Part shown: positions 1 through 6,336 of the stretch, piece by piece
Numbering within the stretch: the stretch's first letter is position 1
How the letters are laid out: each line of letters starts with the position of its first letter
Source of the DNA: Verrucomicrobiaceae bacterium
Lineage (GTDB): Bacteria; Verrucomicrobiota; Verrucomicrobiia; Verrucomicrobiales; Verrucomicrobiaceae
Length of the DNA stretch: 64,000 bases
Reading direction: 5' to 3'
NCBI GenBank assembly: GCA_027490195.1
Contig: JAIXYN010000061.1
Coordinates: 62,001 to 126,000, forward strand
Translations under genes and position numbers: made by a program
The notes under the pieces: generated by a model
Told to the model about the DNA's origin: nothing
The model's input: only the letters and a program-made list of their open reading frames with translations
The model's database searches: none

Positions 1-461
1 CCATTCCTGAAACAACGCCCCTCGATGCTTCACCAGCGGCCGCCCTTTCACATCCAGCGGGCCCCAATCCAGAAACTCCTGCACATTCTCCACCCAGATC
101 CGCGCCGGATACAACCTCTCAGCCCAGTCCAGCACCCGCCTGGCACCACAGCGCCGCTGATCATCCACCGGCAGCCCACCACGCGCCTTGCTAAAATGCG
201 TGCACTCAGGAGACGCAAACAACCAGTCCAGCTCCCCACGTTCAAAGAACTTCTCCGGCCTCACATCATTCACATCCGCGCACACATGCCGCGCCCCCGG
301 GTGATTCTGTGAATGCGTTTCAATCGCCACCTCCCAATGATTGATCGCCGTCAAGTCCAGCTTCACCCCAGCACGATCCGCCGCCATCTGCGCCCCCGTA
401 CTCGTCCCACCCGCCCGCAAAACAAATCAGCCGCCTTAATAATTTTTGCTTTTAGTCCCAT
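1..461 (-). pseudogene. C5 cytosine DNA methyltransferase, N-terminal part, frameshifted
   Basis: The reading starts at an ATG (459-461) with a good GGAGGA ribosome site upstream and runs into the left window edge. The first codons give a typical C5-methylase motif I beginning (AADLFCG), but the rest of motif I (AGGTSTGAQ) continues in the -1 frame, as if one G were missing from the run at 414-416. After the shift the frame is open to position 1 and shows the catalytic region (SPECTHFSK, with PEC in place of PPC, as in many phage Dcm proteins) and motif VI (ENVQEF). Whether this is a true pseudogene, programmed frameshifting or a sequencing error cannot be decided here. The family transfers methyl groups to C5 of cytosine, probably for self-protection of the element. 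Confidence 0.75.
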
Positions 462-489
462 AAAATCAGTTCCTCCCAGTCAGTCATCC

Positions 490-516
490 CCCATCTTTTA
501 CCGCCCATCTTTTACC
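490..516. repeat. Short tandem repeat, 13-nt unit
   Basis: CCCATCTTTTACC occurs at 490-502 and 504-516 with a 14-nt period, in the leader between the small gene ending at 532 and the methyltransferase start. It may be a pair of regulator half-sites; no more can be said. Confidence 0.5.
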
Positions 517-531
517 AGCCTCTGGTATCCC

Positions 532-789
532 CTACCCACCCGTCAGCAGAAAATCCCGCTGCTCAATCCTCCCCTTCGGCCTCTCCCACTTCGACCCCTG
601 CGCCCCCCGCATCGCCTCAATCAGCGCCTCCAGCTCCTCCTTCCGCAGCATCACCTTCTCCCCGCCAAAATGCCACACCACCACGCCCCTCGAAAGCGTC
701 TTCAAAACCGCCGCCGCCCCCGTGTCATCCGGCAGCATGATCTGCACCCGCCCCACACTGATAATCACCCGCTGAGATTTAGCAGCCAT
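532..789 (-). CDS. Small hypothetical protein, 85 aa
   Basis: I do not recognise this protein. It begins with MAAKSQRVIISVGRVQIML and has a charged C-terminal half rich in Glu, Arg and Lys (EELEALIEAMRGAQ looks helical). Its start codon lies two bases after the stop of the upstream exonuclease gene (792-1403), so the two are almost certainly co-transcribed and perhaps translationally coupled. The N-terminal part alternates hydrophobic residues as a small beta sheet would. The role is presumably within the integrated element's DNA metabolism, judged only from the neighbours on either side (exonuclease and DNA methyltransferase). Confidence 0.6.
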   Translation of the reverse strand: MAAKSQRVIISVGRVQIMLPDDTGAAAVLKTLSRGVVVWHFGGEKVMLRKEELEALIEAMRGAQGSKWERPKGRIEQRDFLLTGG

Positions 790-791
790 AA

Positions 792-1403
792 TCAGCGGCC
801 CTCCTCTTTAGCTGGAAGTTCACGCAGCCACAGCAGCCCGTGCTTGCAGCACCGCGCATCCTGCAAAGCGTCGTGTGCCTGGCTCCTCGGCTCCTGTTTC
901 CAGAACCCCGACACCATGCCCAGGTCATCAAGCTTGCAGCCCTTCGGCCAGTAGCTCCGCCCCCCCTCTCTTTTTTCCTGCATCAGGATCTTGGTGCAGT
1001 GCCAGACCCCCGGCAGCAGCAGCTCCACCCCAGTCCGCGCCTGCGCCGCCAGAATAAACAGCACATCAAACCCCGCGTTGTGCGCCGCCATGTCAAACCG
1101 CAGCCGCGGCACCCCCAATTCTTTCGCCCGCTCAACAGCAGTCAGATCCAGCCAGCGCAGAAACTCCAGCATCGCCACCTTCGGCGTCACCGCCCCACGC
1201 CTCGCCCACTCCTCCGCCGAATACCCATTCACCTCCGCCGCCCTCGCATCAATGCGCCCGACCGGTAGGATGTGAATCGACAAAGGCGGCGCGTCCCACG
1301 AAGGAACTGCAGCGATGGAAAGCAACGCGCACTCCGCGCTATTCAGCCCTCCGGTTTCCGTATCAAAAGCAACAAAGTCGGTGTTATTGATCAGTGAATT
1401 CAT
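792..1403 (-). CDS. DEDDh-type 3'-5' exonuclease (DnaQ/RNase T-like)
   Basis: This 203-aa protein carries the three exonuclease motifs of the DEDDh family: Exo I DTETGG (Asp14, Glu16), Exo II HNAGFD (Asp113) and Exo III HDALQDA (His177, Asp182), so all five catalytic residues are present. Such proteins remove nucleotides from DNA or RNA 3' ends with two metal ions. A longer upstream reading exists to 1487, but the first 28 residues match nothing in the fold and the Met at 1403 lies just before the first beta strand, so I chose 1403. There is no Shine-Dalgarno; the leader ends in ACACTACC just before the ATG. It lies directly upstream of the 85-aa gene in the element's minus-strand operon. Confidence 0.85.
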   Translation of the reverse strand: MNSLINNTDFVAFDTETGGLNSAECALLSIAAVPSWDAPPLSIHILPVGRIDARAAEVNGYSAEEWARRGAVTPKVAMLEFLRWLDLTAVERAKELGVPRLRFDMAAHNAGFDVLFILAAQARTGVELLLPGVWHCTKILMQEKREGGRSYWPKGCKLDDLGMVSGFWKQEPRSQAHDALQDARCCKHGLLWLRELPAKEEGR

Positions 1404-1604
1404 GGTAGTGTGTGGTAGCGCCGTCTCTCCGGCTGTCACGCTCAGCTCCCAATCGCTTCCACCTGGCGGGCATCCCACGTGTCCCACCCGATCACGGCCG
1501 CGTTTGCCGCGCTTTCTCTCGTTGCTTTCTTACCTCGGTTTGTCTTCCCCCTGCGCCTCCCGTGAAACCGTGCGCACCAGCCGCACTGCAGGGCATGAAA
1601 TCAA
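1404..1604. other. Intergenic leader, 201 bp
   Basis: No convincing gene. A 33-codon minus-strand reading starting near 1592 follows the stop of the 1605-2285 gene and is open, but it has no recognisable content. The stretch mainly provides the leader of the exonuclease gene. Confidence 0.3.
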
Positions 1605-2285
1605 TCAGTCCGCCTGCTCCTCACACATCGGACCATTCAAATGATCCTCAGCCTCAAGTTCACCCTCAAACATCGCACCGCAGCGCGTGCAAATTCCGTC
1701 GCTATTCACGTTCCGCAGCTCCTCAGCCCCGCCCCCACTCGCAGGCACATCACCAGCCTTCTCCGGCACTGGCACCGCGATACGTCCATCCGATCCCAGC
1801 ACCGCCAACGGCTGCGCCTCCTCAATCACCAGCGGCTCCTCCTCGCCCGGCATGAACTCACGGATGCGAGCAGACAGAATGAATGAATACTCCGTCATGC
1901 ACCGCTCCTGGTCCTCCAGCAATTCACGTTGCAGCAGTGGCAGGGCCTGAAACACCGGCGACTCCTTCATGAACTTCCTCAGCTTCTCCAGCCGGTCCTG
2001 CAGTTCCGCCCGCTCCGCGATCACCCGTTGCTGATGCGCAGGCAAGTTCCAAGCCACCTCATAGCCCGTTTTCAGATAAGCCCCCTCAAACACACCCCTC
2101 GGGCTCCAACTGATATAGCCCCCATGCCGCGAATCATTCGGCTGGCCCCCATCCTCATACTCCACCAGGTAGCCATCCACCGCCTGATCCTCCCCCTCCG
2201 GCGGCGTCCACCCCCGGTAATCATTGTACTCCCCGCGCGCCATAGGCCGCGCCAAAACGATCTTCGTTCCAATGTATTGTTTCAT
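1605..2285 (-). CDS. Phage-type protein with crAss001_48-related region
   Basis: The 226-aa product has three parts. Residues 1-75 (MKQYIGTKIVLARPMARGEY..., ending near SWSPRGVFEGAYLKTG) match an N-terminal module that I know from many phage proteins, where it is often followed by a DUF2829/Tad2 domain. Residues about 80-150 (LPAHQQRVIAERAELQDRLEKL ... YSFILSARIREF) resemble the short helical region annotated in phages as crAss001_48-related. The C-terminus has a CxxC plus HxxxxxC pattern (CTRCGAMFEGELEAEDHLNGPMC), a possible single zinc knuckle. No Tad2 core is present. The function is unknown; it sits in the minus-strand operon of the element. Its leader, like several others here, lacks a Shine-Dalgarno site. 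Confidence 0.6.
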   Translation of the reverse strand: MKQYIGTKIVLARPMARGEYNDYRGWTPPEGEDQAVDGYLVEYEDGGQPNDSRHGGYISWSPRGVFEGAYLKTGYEVAWNLPAHQQRVIAERAELQDRLEKLRKFMKESPVFQALPLLQRELLEDQERCMTEYSFILSARIREFMPGEEEPLVIEEAQPLAVLGSDGRIAVPVPEKAGDVPASGGGAEELRNVNSDGICTRCGAMFEGELEAEDHLNGPMCEEQAD

Positions 2286-2353
2286 AGTATGTCGTGGTAG
2301 AAAGTGAAGCCATCACCAGGGCAGCACCGGCCGCCCCAGATCCAGCCAGTCGA

Positions 2354-3061
2354 TCAGCCCTCAGCGCCCTCCTCTTGTTTCAGCGTCTTAGTCCCCGTCG
2401 TCTCTTCCACCACATCCAGCTGCGTCTCTTCCAGCGGCTGCACCTCCTCAACCTTCGGCTCCTCGACGGCAGGCCAGCCACCCTCAGGAGCACCAGCCAC
2501 CGGCGAACCCGCCAGCACCCCCTCGTTCACTTTCTCTTCTACATGCGCCCCCGTGCCCAAGGTCACCGGCTTTTCCTCGCCCCCCGCCCCCTTCTTTTTT
2601 TTCTTCGACGGCGCTTCAAGCACCGCAGGCTGCGTCCCAGTCTGCACCAAAGCCAGCACCTTCAGCACATTCTCATTCACCACCTCCGGCGTCACCGCCT
2701 CCGGGCCCCCATTCGTTGCATCATTGATCAGATCCGCCAGATCATTCTGCCCCTTCAGCAGCAGCTCCAGCTTGTCATGCACCCCCTCCAGCGTCACCCC
2801 GCCCGGCGCATCCACCGCACCATCCCAGCCCGGCAGCGCCCCCGCCAGCACACCCTCCGCCACCTGGATCTGCACGCCCAGCTTGCCCAGCGCTTCACTC
2901 AGATCCCCAGGCGTCCCCACCGCAAAATGCGTAGAGCCCTCGTAGCAGTTTGAAGCATGCAGCGTCTGCATCCCTTTTTCACCCAGCAGCGCCACAATGT
3001 CAGCGACAAGCCCCTCGTTAAAGCTGCCCGTGCAGCCAATGATAATCAGTTGATTTCCCAT
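2354..3061 (-). CDS. Hypothetical protein, 235 aa, acidic low-complexity C-terminus
   Basis: I do not recognise this protein. The first 70 residues (MGNQLIIIGCTGSFNEGLVADIVALLGEKG...) alternate strands and helices like a small alpha/beta domain and contain three Cys. The middle is helical (LEGVHDKLELLLKGQNDLADL). A basic KKKKK stretch encoded by an A-tract at about 2593-2606 separates this from an acidic Glu/Val/Pro-rich tail (residues about 165-235), likely disordered. This composition suggests a DNA- or protein-binding accessory factor of the element, but nothing in the sequence proves it. The upstream gene (3092-3454) ends 30 bases before its start. Confidence 0.55.
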   Translation of the reverse strand: MGNQLIIIGCTGSFNEGLVADIVALLGEKGMQTLHASNCYEGSTHFAVGTPGDLSEALGKLGVQIQVAEGVLAGALPGWDGAVDAPGGVTLEGVHDKLELLLKGQNDLADLINDATNGGPEAVTPEVVNENVLKVLALVQTGTQPAVLEAPSKKKKKGAGGEEKPVTLGTGAHVEEKVNEGVLAGSPVAGAPEGGWPAVEEPKVEEVQPLEETQLDVVEETTGTKTLKQEEGAEG

Positions 3062-3091
3062 AGTGTTGTTTGGTTCGTTGACTGCCCAATG

Positions 3092-3454
3092 TTAAGCGCG
3101 GGCAAACGCAGGCCTCTTCATCGAGGCCAAAGGAACTGCGGACGGTGCCACCTCCGCGTAAATCAAATCTTCCGGCCCCACCGCCGGTGCCGGCATGCAC
3201 ACAATCACCTGCCCGGTCAGGAACTGATCCGCATGCACCCCTCGGCGCGTCAGCAGCACCGCGCACATCGCGCCCGACCCCGACGCCCGCCCGATCAAGG
3301 CGCGGCGAATCGAAGCACTTTTACCATGACTATTCCCCCCCACCACGACCACGCGCACACCGCCCCCCCCCTCTTTTTTTTTCGTGGCCAAATCCTCATA
3401 CAGCGCCGCTGGTGACGTCCCCGCCGTGGTAAGGGTGCTAAAATCAATGCTCAT
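3092..3454 (-). CDS. Small protein with Walker A-like motif
   Basis: This 120-aa protein has a glycine-rich phosphate-binding loop, VVVVGGNSHGKSASIRRAL (GxxxxGKS, around residues 38-46), directly after a lysine/glycine stretch (KKKEGGGG) encoded by an A-tract and G-tract. Strand, loop and helix follow in P-loop order, but the product is short for an NTPase and I see no clear Walker B. It may be a nucleotide-binding accessory protein or a truncated ATPase. The Met at 3454 is preferred over an upstream start at 3544 because the longer form would run back into the preceding gene (3477-4232). It belongs to the minus-strand operon of the element. Confidence 0.5.
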   Translation of the reverse strand: MSIDFSTLTTAGTSPAALYEDLATKKKEGGGGVRVVVVGGNSHGKSASIRRALIGRASGSGAMCAVLLTRRGVHADQFLTGQVIVCMPAPAVGPEDLIYAEVAPSAVPLASMKRPAFARA

Positions 3455-3476
3455 AAAAATCGGTTCCCAGAATGGA

Positions 3477-4232
3477 TTAAGGAGCCGGACAGGAGTTCGC
3501 GCCCGCACCCCCCCCTCCCCCCTCAAAAATAGCCCCATCATCATCCCTCGAAGTGTCTCCTAAAGGGTCACCATCAATCTTAATACATTGATAATCAGCA
3601 ACATAAGCCATCGAATCAGCGGATTGAATATCCATTGCACCCCGCAGCGGCACCGCAGCCCGCACCACAGGCGCGCCCAGCGCCGCCATTCCCAAATTTT
3701 GCCCACCCCCAAAACCCATTTTCTGAGCCTTCTCTTGCAGACTGGCCGCCGCTGCCGCTGCATCCACATGGATGATCACGCCAGCGCTGATCGACGTGGC
3801 CTGGCCACGCATCAGATTGCTTGTCTCAGCCAGCATCTTCGCCGTGCCCGCTGCTTCGTAGGCGCTCTCACAATCGGGAGCCAGCTCAATAGCCCGCTCA
3901 GCAAATACCTCAGCACCCAGCATCATCGCCGTGGCCAGATCCCCCTTACGCGTTGCTACTTCCAATCTCTCACGACGTGCGATCGCCAGCACCGTGTGCG
4001 TCCCGATCCCGAACAGCTTCATGCACGTGCGCACACTTCCACCACCAGCCAGAGCCGTCACCACCGCGTCATACGTTTCGCGGTAGCGCTCAAACAGCAG
4101 CTGGCCAGTGCAGCGCTTCGTGGTGCGTCCCTCAGCCTCCACCACGTGCGGTTCCACCTCCAGCAGCCAGGGCTGTTCACCCTCAGCTTCCAGGTTAGAA
4201 TCCTCCGCGCTGCGTTTCTTGCGTCGTTTCAT
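3477..4232 (-). CDS. Hypothetical protein with possible HTH, 251 aa
   Basis: The N-terminus is highly basic (MKRRKKRSAED). Residues about 50-90 (YRETYDAVVTALAGGGSVRTCMKLFGIGTHTVLAIARRE) read like a helix-turn-helix of the type found in phage terminase small subunits and transposon regulators. A helical region follows (EVFAERAIELAPDCESAYEAAGTAKMLAETSNLMRG), then an alanine- and glycine-rich C-terminus ending in a poly-Gly stretch. The start overlaps the stop of the upstream HTH gene by four bases (4229-4232), so the two are probably coupled. A DNA-binding role in packaging or regulation is an inference only. Confidence 0.55.
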   Translation of the reverse strand: MKRRKKRSAEDSNLEAEGEQPWLLEVEPHVVEAEGRTTKRCTGQLLFERYRETYDAVVTALAGGGSVRTCMKLFGIGTHTVLAIARRERLEVATRKGDLATAMMLGAEVFAERAIELAPDCESAYEAAGTAKMLAETSNLMRGQATSISAGVIIHVDAAAAAASLQEKAQKMGFGGGQNLGMAALGAPVVRAAVPLRGAMDIQSADSMAYVADYQCIKIDGDPLGDTSRDDDGAIFEGGGGGAGANSCPAP

Positions 4233-4603
4233 CGGCTCAAAAACTTCTTCAGTTCAGACTCCGCAATCCTTACCGGGCTGCTCTTCTTGCTGCCCAGCTT
4301 CACCACCTTCAGCCGCTTGTGCTTGATCCATCCTCGAATCGTGTCCTCGCTTTGATCCAGCAGTGCCCCAGCCGTCGCCGGGCTGTAATGAGGTTCAAGC
4401 CGCCCGCTGCAAAAAAAGAAAAGGCCAGGGCCGGGAATCTCCCAAGCAGAGGCGCGCAATCGCACACCCGGGATCATCTTCAGGCAGCACCAGCGCTCCA
4501 CCAGGCATTCGGGAGTGTCCAGCAGCACAGCCACTTGCGGCACCGTCCACACACCACTTCGCAGCAGATCAGCAGCCGTCGTCATTAGGGATTTCTTCGG
4601 CAT
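4229..4603 (-). CDS. Excisionase-like MerR-type HTH protein
   Basis: The C-terminal half of this 124-aa protein (SPATAGALLDQSEDTIRGWIKHKRLKVVKLGSKKSSPVRI) has the winged-helix pattern of excisionase/MerR-type DNA-binding domains: a short helix, a recognition helix with DTIRGWI, then a basic wing. The N-terminal half (AADLLRSGVWTVPQVAVLLDTPECLVERWC) looks like a second, related HTH. A longer form starting at 4663 overlaps the preceding gene, so a start at 4603 (MPKKS) or 4585 (MTTAAD) is more likely. In an element with a tyrosine recombinase this is a plausible recombination directionality factor or regulator. The homopolymer-rich sequence at about 4409-4422 encodes FFF inside it. Confidence 0.55.
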   Translation of the reverse strand: MPKKSLMTTAADLLRSGVWTVPQVAVLLDTPECLVERWCCLKMIPGVRLRASAWEIPGPGLFFFCSGRLEPHYSPATAGALLDQSEDTIRGWIKHKRLKVVKLGSKKSSPVRIAESELKKFLSR

Positions 4604-4637
4604 CGCGAAAAAAAAAGAAAAAGGGGCCGGGGCGCGA

Positions 4638-4883
4638 TCATGCCGCATCCCGCATCGCTTCATAGTGTGGCCAGTCCGTTTCGCGCATCACATGCACTCG
4701 GCCATCGAAGGCAAAAGCCACGTAGCCGCTATCAGCCACACAGACCGCCCTCTGAGGGGCTCTCTTCCCATGCGAGAGGAAATAAAGCAGCTCCGGTGCA
4801 AGGCTCGGCAAACGGGCAATCTGCCCACAATCCGGACAAGCTGCCGCCATTGGTTGCGTGGATGCAATCACAGTCGAGTTCAT
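4638..4883 (-). CDS. Small hypothetical protein, 81 aa
   Basis: I do not recognise this protein. It has one CxxC pair (ACPDCGQIARLPSLAPELLYF), which could be half of a zinc site, and a C-terminal part resembling a small beta-rich domain (GYVAFAFDGRVHVMRETDWPHYEAM). The gene lies between the terminator at 4929-4974 and the excisionase-like gene, and its 3' end overlaps the longer alternative start of that gene. Phage genomes often carry short CxxC proteins that bind host proteins, but nothing here points to a particular target. Confidence 0.45.
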   Translation of the reverse strand: MNSTVIASTQPMAAACPDCGQIARLPSLAPELLYFLSHGKRAPQRAVCVADSGYVAFAFDGRVHVMRETDWPHYEAMRDAA

Positions 4884-4928
4884 AAAAAAGAAGAGCGCCC
4901 GCGTTCACCTCGCAGGCCCAGGCACCAC

Positions 4929-4974
4929 GAAAAAAAGAAAAGGCCCGCCGCTGCGTGGTGCAGTGGCGGGCCGT
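4929..4974 (-). terminator. Rho-independent terminator of the 5805-4980 operon
   Basis: On the minus strand GGCCCGCC pairs with GGCGGGCC (8 bp), an inner CTGC/GCAG adds 4 bp across one mismatch, and the loop is ACCAC. TTTTCTTTTTTT follows directly. It lies just after the stop at 4980 and fits a classic intrinsic terminator. Confidence 0.9.
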
Positions 4975-4979
4975 AAAAT

Positions 4980-5423
4980 TCAGGTCAGCACCTCGGTGCG
5001 GTGCGCTTCGGTGAACCAATCCATCAATCCTTGCCTTTCGAAGGCATCAGAAATCGCATCATAGTAAAAGGGCGCTTCCCCCTTCGGTTCGCTGCCAAAG
5101 GCCAGCAGCACCGCCAGCAGGTCCTCCTTGATCGCCCAGTCCACCGTCACGATCTCCAGCAGCGACGCCGCTTGGCCATTCCACAGCGAGTACAGCAGCT
5201 CCCTCACCTTGTAGCTCTGGCCCGTCTTCTGCGCGCACACCGTCACAAGGCGCTCCAATGCAGGCTTCGCCGCCTCGATGGCCAGCAGTTGCTTCTGCTT
5301 AACATGGCGAATATGCGCACCAAAGCTCGCCATAACCGCCTCGCGTTCACGCTTCGCTAGTTCCTCTTCAAAGAGGCCGGCATTCGCCGCGAGCGCCTTG
5401 GATTGAAAAGATAAATCGCTCAT
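4980..5423 (-). CDS. Hypothetical protein, 147 aa
   Basis: A mostly alpha-helical soluble protein (FEEELAKREREAVMASFGAHIRHVKQKQLLAIEAAKPALERLVTV) that I do not recognise. The start at 5423 is chosen because its ATG overlaps the TGA of the upstream 62-aa gene as ATGA (5420-5423), a common coupling arrangement; an upstream in-frame Met at 5522 would overlap that gene far more. It is the last gene of a three-gene operon reading away from the repressor region and is followed by a strong intrinsic terminator. As part of an early-type operon under repressor control it may act in replication or host takeover, but this is inference. Confidence 0.65.
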   Translation of the reverse strand: MSDLSFQSKALAANAGLFEEELAKREREAVMASFGAHIRHVKQKQLLAIEAAKPALERLVTVCAQKTGQSYKVRELLYSLWNGQAASLLEIVTVDWAIKEDLLAVLLAFGSEPKGEAPFYYDAISDAFERQGLMDWFTEAHRTEVLT

Positions 5424-5608
5424 GCCCTGCGCCCTCCCAGCATCACTCGCAGAGACTCCCATTGCATCGTTCCCTTGCGCTGCTTCACGCACATCTCCAC
5501 CGGCACCTCCAGCCGGTTCCACATCTCGCGTGAGATGTGGAAAGACACGATCTGCGCAGTGCGAAAGCGCGAAAGCAGCCGTTGCCTTTGCTTGATCAGA
5601 TCACTCAC
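5420..5608 (-). CDS. Small hypothetical protein, 62 aa
   Basis: A short basic protein (MSDLIKQRQRLLSRFRTAQIVSFHISREMWNRLEVP...) with a GTG start. Its start overlaps the stop of the upstream gene as GTGA (5605-5608), and its stop overlaps the next start as ATGA, so it sits in a tightly coupled operon. The segment FRTAQIVSFHISREMWNRLE has the strand-helix spacing of ribbon-helix-helix DNA-binding proteins, which would suit a small regulator, but the match is weak. Confidence 0.55.
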   Translation of the reverse strand: MSDLIKQRQRLLSRFRTAQIVSFHISREMWNRLEVPVEMCVKQRKGTMQWESLRVMLGGRRA

Positions 5609-5805
5609 GCCGCCAGCGCAGCCACATGGCTAGCGCCCTCCGGTTGAGTCTTCACTGCACTGCGGCGGTTCTGCAGCCACTCACGGACTGCAAAAACCAC
5701 GCAATCCTCCACAGGACGATTGTCCTGTTCTGCTGCCGTCAGCAGCTCGCCGACTTCCTTCGGCGCAAGGCACTCTGTGAGTGCGAATGGAATGTTTGCG
5801 ATCAT
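5605..5805 (-). CDS. Small protein sharing a C-terminal module with the divergent repressor
   Basis: The 66-aa product is the first gene of the leftward operon. Residues 17-48 (EVGELLTAAEQDNRPVEDCVV...EWLQNRR) align without gaps to residues 65-96 of the divergently encoded HTH protein (ELHQLLDAAREANVPAQTII...EWLQKRR), with 14 of 32 positions identical by my count. The start codon lies inside the perfect inverted repeat at 5803-5829 and there is no Shine-Dalgarno site, suggesting a very short or absent leader. By analogy with phage switches it could be a Cro-like partner, an antirepressor, or a protein that dimerises with the repressor through the shared module. None of these roles is proven. 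Confidence 0.65.
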   Translation of the reverse strand: MIANIPFALTECLAPKEVGELLTAAEQDNRPVEDCVVFAVREWLQNRRSAVKTQPEGASHVAALAA

Positions 5806-5829
5806 TTTGTTGGATTACCCAACAAAATG
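5803..5829. promoter_or_regulatory. Operator: perfect 11-bp inverted repeat
   Basis: CATTTTGTTGG (5803-5813), five bases, then CCAACAAAATG (5819-5829). It covers the start codon of the leftward 66-aa gene and lies in the divergent region before the repressor gene. A second CATTTTGTTGG follows at 5863-5873, with a degenerate right half (6 of 11) at the same 5-nt spacing (5879-5889). Confidence 0.8.
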
Positions 5830-5862
5830 AGCCTTTAGATTGGGCTTTTCAACATGAAAACG

Positions 5863-5897
5863 CATTTTGTTGGAAAAATCTACAAACCACCTATTTT
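5863..5897 (+). promoter_or_regulatory. Second operator half-site and possible repressor promoter
   Basis: CATTTTGTTGG is repeated at 5863-5873, 60 bp from the first copy. TTGTTG (5867-5872) and TATTTT (5892-5897), 19 bp apart, could form a weak -35/-10 pair just before the ATG at 5905, giving a nearly leaderless message. Binding here would block that promoter, consistent with autorepression. This is inference. Confidence 0.4.
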
Positions 5898-5904
5898 CAC
5901 CTCC

Positions 5905-6336
5905 ATGACAGGCCACCAATTAAAGCAATACCGTAAAGACCACGATCTCACTGGAAGGGCAGTAGCCTCTGATCTGTTGGCGGGCGAAGTTCACTATTCG
6001 ACAATCACAGACTGGGAGAAAAAGCCCGAGAAAGAAATTCCCAAATGGGCGAGTGATAAAATCTTGGGAAAAACCCAGATCACACTTCCTTTGGATGAAC
6101 TGCACCAGCTTCTGGATGCCGCCAGAGAAGCCAACGTGCCCGCGCAAACGATCATCGCGCAGGCATTGCAGGAATGGCTTCAGAAGCGTCGGACTGAAAA
6201 GGATACCCAACCCGAGACAATCGAGCGAGAAACCGAGATTGCCGGCCAAAAGCTCAAGATCATCAGCCCTGGCAAATACACGCCTCGTCAAGAAGAGGGT
6301 CAAACCCGAGCCGCCGAAGCCCCTCCAGAAGCCTGA
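5905..6336 (+). CDS. Repressor-type HTH (XRE-like) protein
   Basis: This 143-aa protein starts with a helix-turn-helix-like region (MTGHQLKQYRKDHDLTGRAVASDLLAGEVHYSTITDWEKKPEK, residues 1-43) of the XRE type. Residues 62-97 form a helical module shared with the divergently encoded 66-aa protein, and the C-terminus is charged and probably flexible. An in-frame ATG at 5854 would add 17 residues, but these lie over the second operator half-site and do not fit the domain, so 5905 is preferred. Its position against a divergent operon with an inverted-repeat operator is that of a lysogeny-type master repressor. It abuts the convergent gene 6337-7065 without a gap. Confidence 0.7.
   Translation: MTGHQLKQYRKDHDLTGRAVASDLLAGEVHYSTITDWEKKPEKEIPKWASDKILGKTQITLPLDELHQLLDAAREANVPAQTIIAQALQEWLQKRRTEKDTQPETIERETEIAGQKLKIISPGKYTPRQEEGQTRAAEAPPEA

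Noticed and set aside
4229..4663. Start of the excisionase-like gene at 4663
   Set aside because: The first 20 residues (PFSFFFAMPK region) come from a homopolymer tract and overlap the end of the 4638-4883 gene; starts at 4603 or 4585 fit the domain better.
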